Shown here piece after piece: positions 59,129 through 64,000 of a stretch of 64,000 nt of DNA (positions are counted from its first letter, which is position 1; every line of letters starts with the position of its first letter). Source of the stretch: Daucus carota subsp. sativus (lineage: Eukaryota > Streptophyta > Magnoliopsida > Apiales > Apiaceae); assembly GCF_001625215.2 (NCBI RefSeq), contig NC_030385.2, positions 31,459,598-31,523,597 on the forward strand, written 5' to 3'. The position numbers and the translations under genes are program-made. A model generated the notes under the pieces. That model saw nothing but the letters and a program-made list of their open reading frames with translations, was not told the DNA's origin and searched no databases.

Positions 59129-62100
59129 TATTCATCACTTTAGCATTCTACATTCACTAGTTAGGACGTAGGCTGTATGTCATCCTTAACAAGTGCCATT
59201 ATTTTTCTACACAAGGTATAACCGTATAAGTTCCTGCTTGTGTCAGTATATTAGTGATGCTTCTGGTGCTTTGCATTTTACAGTTCATAGCATCAGCCCC
59301 GACATTGTTTCCGCCAGAATATGTAGAGGAGTTCCAGTACTGTTTCGACAGAGCTCCTGCAATTCCTTTTGAGGAGATCAAAAAAATTTTGCGCGAAGAA
59401 TTTCGCGGGCCAATAGATGGTGTGTTTGAGTATGTCGATCCAACACCGATTGCTTCAGCTTCAATAGCACAGGTTCGTAACCATCTTTCTCTAACCTCTT
59501 AAAGTATTTCCCTAAATGGAAAATTTGAAAGTAGGCAGCAGATTCAGTTCTGAATGCTGATATATCACTCAGGTTCACGGTGCAAGACTTCGAGGTACTC
59601 GAGAGGATGTTGTGATAAAGGTCTTGAAACCGGGAATAGAAGATACTTTAGTGGCAGACTTGAACTTTGTGTATGTTGTTGCTCGCATTCTTGAATTCTT
59701 GAATCCTGAGCTAAGCCGTACATCACTGGTATGCTGAATTTCAATCTCTAAATGTTTGGAATAATTTGCATGTTCTTACTGCTTTGGGTATCACCTATCA
59801 GGTAGTTAATTTAGCATAACAATTTTGCTAAGCCATTTTGCAATAAGATTTTGTTTTCCCAACACCCCTATACACTAATTCTATTGATGTGGAAAATCGT
59901 GATTGAAGTGAAATTGCTTGGTAATTGCAGTGGTACTTTAGCATGCTTGAACCTCTATCTCATATTGCCTAATATTTTGCCTAGTTTATTTCATGAATCA
60001 AACAAGCATATCTGAATAACATCTCCAATCTAACCAATATTGTTGTTTTTACAAGTGATGGTTTTTGTCGATCCATTACGGCGACTATTTTTTGCTGAGT
60101 TCCTTGTCATTTTCTGTTCAGTAACATGTGCAAGTCTTAGCTTCAGTTGTCGAGTTTTTTTTTTGGTAGTACGAATTAGGTTGATAGCTACCGGAATTTC
60201 TTGACTATGTACATTTTGACTTAGCGGTTTATGTCAAAGTGGTCAGTCATTGCACTCAAATGTCTCACTTGACTCACCGTTCCAAACGGGGACTCGTTTA
60301 AACCACTAAAATCACCATATATCTCACTTTGTTCAATTTCTCAAAAATAATTATGGAAAGAGTGACAAAATTAGTACACTGGCCTTTGAATTATTCATTA
60401 CTTTCATATTTTATCAGTCAAATAGGTATTCTATAAGTGCTACATTAGCAGGTGACCTTCATTTTATCATATTTTATATTATTTTGTTTGAGAAATTTAA
60501 TAAAATGATTTAAGTGGTTTAAACGAGTCCCTGTTCAGAACGGTAAATCAAGTGAGACATTTGAGAGCAATGAGTAGCCACGTAGATATAAACCCCTTTT
60601 TCCTAATGTGTGGAATATCGAATTTCATTTCATCTCTCAACAGAGACTGTTGTTTTCCTCCGCACACAACTTGGGAGTAAGGTTTATTTTAATGTAATAT
60701 ATTCTTATAGTAGGTTGCTATTGTCAAAGATATAAAAGACTCGATGCTTGAAGAAGTAGACTTCACAAAGGAGGCTGCAAATATAGATGCCTTCAGGAGA
60801 TATTTAGAATCCATGGGACTCACAAGGCAAGCTACAGCTCCAAAAGTGTATCAGCAATGCAGCACCAAAAGAGTGCTGACAATGGAGAGGCTATATGGTG
60901 TTCCTCTAACTGACTTAGATTCTATAAGGTCTCTCGTCGCAAGTCCCGAAAGCAGTCTTGTAACAGCCTTAAATGTTTGGTAGGATTTAGTTGTAATTGC
61001 AGTTCCTTGCATAGTGATTTTTTTAAATTTATTTTTGGGTATATGCTCTCAAATATGATTTTTTTTTTTCTGTAGGTTTGGTAGTTTGCTTGCTTGTGAA
61101 TCCTTCCATGCAGATGTGCATGCAGGAAACTTGTGGCTGTTGCGTGATGGGCGTATCGGCTTTTTGGACTTTGGTTTGTATCTATAACTTTGCCGACCTT
61201 CAAACTTTTTGTTTCTGCTGTATCTTTATTGTTTGATTCATCATTTATGTGTTTTTCTTGGTTACTATTTTGGATCCAAATTTTCATATAACGTATTCAG
61301 GTTTGTTCCCTGGTCAAATCCTTTGGATATAGTTCTGTATTTGTTTTTACAAAAATTTAACAAATGCCACATTATTGTTTATAGTTCTGTATTTGTTTTT
61401 ACAAAAATTTAACATATGCCACATTATTTTAAATGCAACAGAAGCTTGTGCACACTAATAACCAAGATTATTTTTAATTGTTATTATAACAACACAATGA
61501 TTAACCAGAAAATTACTGCGAGATTTACAAGGTGGTTCTTTCCATTGTGGTTTCAAGCATATGTTTTTAATGTTGAGGAATCTATACTTAAAGCAACTTA
61601 TTGCATTTAGATTCTTTTCCTCTATGCCATATATTTTAAGTTTCTATTTTTTCTGGAATTTGTGCAAGGATTACGTGTAACAGGTAAGAGATTAACTGGT
61701 ACAGACAGTGGTATGGCTCATAAATTGAACTTGCTTTTTCTGTGTAACAGGTATAGTGGGGCGCATATCACCCAATACATGGAATGCTATGGAAGTGTTT
61801 TTGGCATCTCTAGCAAGTGAAGAGTACGAGTCAATGGCATCTGCGCTGGTAGAAATGGGCGCCACAAGCAAAGTTGTGGATTCAAATGCTTTTGCTAAAG
61901 ATTTGGAGAAGATTTTTTCATCAATCAAGGTCAGTAATCTATTTGCGCATTTTTTGAGTTTTTATTCTAAATATTATTGGATGATAGAATGGTGTAATAT
62001 GTTGCAATTCAATTGGTAAATTATTTAACATGACTTCTATATTATAAATCAGTTATCAGTATGTGTTTTATTACTGTAAACTATATCTAAAACTTCATGA

Positions 62101-62951
62101 TAGGTTGCCAATTTAAGATTATATCTCTAATCAACCATATATGTGTAAAATCCATAAACCTTATTTCCCAAGTCTAGGGATCTGATCTGGTTAAATAAGT
62201 TTTCGCATCTTGGTGACAGGATTTGGATACAGAAATTCTTGTAGCAACAGCTAGGGGACCAAATTCAAATGCAACTGCTGTCTCTGCCAATCTAGTTGTT
62301 GATGAAAGACAGATGAATGCACTATTTCTTGATGTGGTAAGTAATCTCGTTTCCAATCTTCGCATAACCCCCACCCCTGTGGCCCCACACACATTTTTGG
62401 GATTATGTTGATAAGACAGTATAACTGCACTTTTCTGTAAAATTGAATTTGGGAGCTGAGTTTTACATTTGCTGCGATAAACAATGCTACCTATAATGGT
62501 TTTGATGGCACACACTACATTTTTCTTAACTACCCATAAAAAGGAACCATAAACTCTTAAAAATCACCACTTTCAAGTTTAAATTGTTAGTCAACTGAAT
62601 TCAAATAGTTAAGATGGGACCCTCCTTTGGGTACCGGAAATTTTACTATCTGTAATATATGAGGGACATAGATTTTGATATCAGGTCTTGTTGCATCAAA
62701 TTGCCAATTTTATAGGCTCTTGTTTGTTCTCTCTGTCGAATTGGTCATTAATATTATTCCCTTTCTTGATTGATCAGATCCGGGTTAGTGAGTCATATGG
62801 ACTGAAATTTCCTCGTGAGTTTGCACTTTTGATGAAACAGCTTCTCTACTTCGATCGCTACACCCGACTGCTAGCTCCAAACATGAACATGCTCCAGGAT
62901 GAACGAATTTCCATCGTCTCAAATAGCAGCAGAAACAGAAACAGTTATTAA
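56871..62951 (+). CDS. ABC1K9: Chloroplast ABC1 (aarF/ADCK) atypical kinase, ABC1K9 type (542 aa)
   Basis: Eleven exons join in frame: 56871-56939, 57497-57611, 57930-58081, 58548-58661, 59284-59472, 59573-59728, 60714-60979, 61076-61173, 61751-61929, 62220-62336 and 62778-62951. Exon 1 plus part of exon 2 look like a transit peptide ([16 protein letters not shown], basic, no acid). ABC1 signatures are in order: KLGQ at 147-150 followed by [10 protein letters not shown]; the Ala-rich loop [15 protein letters not shown] (about 205-219); [18 protein letters not shown]; the catalytic HADVHAGN (365-372); and FLDFG (383-387). All key residues are present. The wording and length match Arabidopsis At5g05200 (about 540 residues, recalled). 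Plant relatives sit on plastoglobules and affect quinone metabolism (established for ABC1K1/K3). Introns carry at least two inverted-repeat elements. Confidence 0.95.
58750..59082. mobile_element. MITE-like element in ABC1 kinase intron 4
   Basis: The left end TTGCTCAAATGCAAACC..AGAGTACAAACTACAAAC and the right end (reverse complement TTACTCCAATACAAACC..AAATACAAACTACAAAC) form inverted repeats of about 40 bp. The interior is non-coding. No clear target duplication, so the superfamily is open. Confidence 0.65.
59093..59125. repeat. (TG)n microsatellite
   Basis: A GTGT run in intron 4 of the ABC1 kinase, directly after the MITE-like element. Confidence 0.9.
60220..60600. mobile_element. Long inverted-repeat element in ABC1 kinase intron 6
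   Basis: The left arm (60224-60345, with CTCAAATGTCTCACTTGA, ACGGGGACTCGTTTAAACCAC) is mirrored by the right arm (60480-60600, with GTGGTTTAAACGAGTCCCTG, TCAAGTGAGACATTTGAGAG). The arms are about 120 bp with about 85 per cent identity by eye. The spacer is about 135 bp and AT-rich. Long arms with short loop suggest a foldback or Mutator-type MITE; no clear target repeat was seen. Confidence 0.75.
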
Positions 62952-63423
62952 TAGGGCTCTGTTAGTGATTTTTGTTTGTCTGTACGTTCTGTTTTTCTAT
63001 TTTTCGTTCACCAAATATGTATATAGTAAATAGTAACGATAGATTTATACCATGGAAACATTTTTAGCAACACCAAAAAAACAAAAGTATATCATCCAGT
63101 TCATAATTATTGTATACATCTTATATTGTGCCAATGTTTCGATCTCATGTTCAATCTATCTTTTCTCTACATACAATAACAATGGTTCTGTGACTGGGAT
63201 ATAATCACACCCTATAGAAAGAATTTACACTGTACCAGGAAAAAGAAGTATAAGAAAAGCAAAGGAACAGAGCACATAAGTATCAGATACCAATTTGTTT
63301 GCAATTCTTCTTATTTAGAGTAAACAAGGCTGGCCTTCTATAATGCAGCGTTTATTATATACAAGATTCTGCATCCAAAAAATCATAGCGCCTCAGATTC
63401 CTTAATTTCTGTTTCTGAGCTGG
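62952..63423. other. Convergent 3' region
   Basis: Shared 3' flank of the ABC1 kinase and the EDR4-like gene. It likely consists of two 3' UTRs. No other feature is seen. Confidence 0.6.
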
Positions 63424-64000
63424 TCACTGGAATACAAGGCGACGTATGGAAGAATACCCCATAAGCTTATGTAGTGCAGAGCCAGGAAGTGGCGACTCTA
63501 CCTCGCTTTCAGAACCCGAGTGCTCAGAGTCGAGCATAAGAGATGAGGATCGTGCGGATCTGAAGCTTTCCACAGCACTTCTGTTCTTATATACAGACTG
63601 TCTCGTACTTCCAGATTTAGAACCCTCTTTTGGGGTCTTAAAAGAGCTCGCGGATGAAAATTTACTGGGAGTGTCAGAGAAATTATCTCCTGTAGACTGA
63701 CTTCTACTGAATGATTCGGAATGAGCAGAATTGGCCCCTGGTTCAGCGAGTGTATAGTCATCTCTCCTAGATGCACTCACACTTGGTAGAGGAGTTCTAG
63801 AAATGAGATCATACTGAACGACATGAATTTTGTTTTCCAGAGAGAATTTCAGCACCTTTGAACAAGCACCGCAGATTAACTGGTGGCATCTCCTTTTAAA
63901 TACAAGGAACTCTGCAGGTAGCTGCAGCGTTTCAGAGCAATGATAACAAGCAACAATAGGAGCTCCACCTGCAATTGGTTGGAAATGCCGCTTCGCTATG
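63424..64000 (-). CDS. EDR4-like plant zinc-ribbon protein, C-terminal part (partial)
   Basis: The minus-strand frame is open from the right edge of the window down to the stop at 63424-63426, so only the C-terminal 191 codons or so are seen. It begins with a probable zinc ribbon: AGGAPIVACYHCSETLQLP, then CHQLICGACSKVLKFSL, giving paired CxxC motifs. This fits the plant-only DUF3133 ribbon found in ENHANCED DISEASE RESISTANCE 4 and relatives. The tail is Ser-rich (SGSTRQSVYKNRSAVESFRS, LDSEHSGSESEVESPLPG) and ends in LHKLMGYSSIRRLVFQ. EDR4 limits disease resistance together with the EDR1 kinase (established). Its place beside an ABC1K9-type gene matches At5g05190/At5g05200 (recalled). Confidence 0.85.
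   Translation of the reverse strand, partial: IAKRHFQPIAGGAPIVACYHCSETLQLPAEFLVFKRRCHQLICGACSKVLKFSLENKIHVVQYDLISRTPLPSVSASRRDDYTLAEPGANSAHSESFSRSQSTGDNFSDTPSKFSSASSFKTPKEGSKSGSTRQSVYKNRSAVESFRSARSSSLMLDSEHSGSESEVESPLPGSALHKLMGYSSIRRLVFQ

Overview
The window is nuclear DNA of a flowering plant. It has AT-rich intergenic DNA, many short introns with GT..AG borders, plant-only families (type-A response regulator, group III WRKY, chloroplast GLY1, plastid ABC1 kinase, plant zinc-ribbon EDR4 type) and dense MITE, Helitron, SINE, LINE and LTR remains. A eudicot is likely from the closeness of the proteins to Arabidopsis ones. The species cannot be fixed from the sequence alone.

Layout. 1-9.12 kb is an L1-type LINE on the minus strand, split by a 4.5 kb solo LTR. 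9.1-12.3 kb is AT-rich and holds a decayed Mutator-like fragment. Nine host genes follow: (1) 12.36-16.70 kb +, a conserved plant nuclear-type protein of unknown function; (2) 17.98-24.46 kb -, a PUB62-type U-box protein; (3) 26.81-29.63 kb +, a type I membrane protein of unknown function with a Trp/Asp-rich tail; (4) 31.77-33.45 kb +, a type-A response regulator of the ARR16/ARR17 kind; (5) 34.21-39.70 kb +, plastid glycerol-3-phosphate dehydrogenase (GLY1/SFD1); (6) 41.18-42.65 kb -, a group III WRKY factor of the WRKY54/70 kind; (7) 48.31-49.87 kb +, a 57-residue cytochrome bc1 subunit (6.7 kDa type); (8) 53.07-55.21 kb +, elongation factor TFIIS; (9) 56.87-62.95 kb +, a plastid ABC1 atypical kinase (ABC1K9 type). 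A tenth gene, EDR4-like on the minus strand, enters at 63.42 kb and runs off the right edge. For genes 1 to 9, all exons were joined by hand and keep one open frame from start to stop.

The genes do not form a pathway. Several do touch lipid and defence signalling: GLY1 supplies plastid glycerol-3-phosphate, WRKY54/70 types act in salicylate signalling, and EDR4 acts in disease resistance. From memory, the order U-box - ARR16 - GLY1 - WRKY54/55 - 6.7 kDa bc1 subunit matches Arabidopsis At2g40640-At2g40765, and ABC1K9 next to EDR4 matches At5g05200/At5g05190. Much of the window is therefore an old conserved block, with mobile elements filling introns and gaps.

The most unusual signals lie in the gaps. 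They are a chimeric retroposon-like insert at 24.86-25.73 kb with 16 bp target repeats and a poly-A end that carries what looks like exon 1 of a UBP3/UBP4 ubiquitin protease; a 989 bp Mutator-type foldback element at 43.0 kb with a perfect 9 bp target duplication, a TTGCAAC-rich interior and a perfect 154 bp palindrome; a 432 bp non-autonomous Helitron at 56.0 kb with both ends readable; and a GC-rich organelle-like island at 46.86-47.14 kb.
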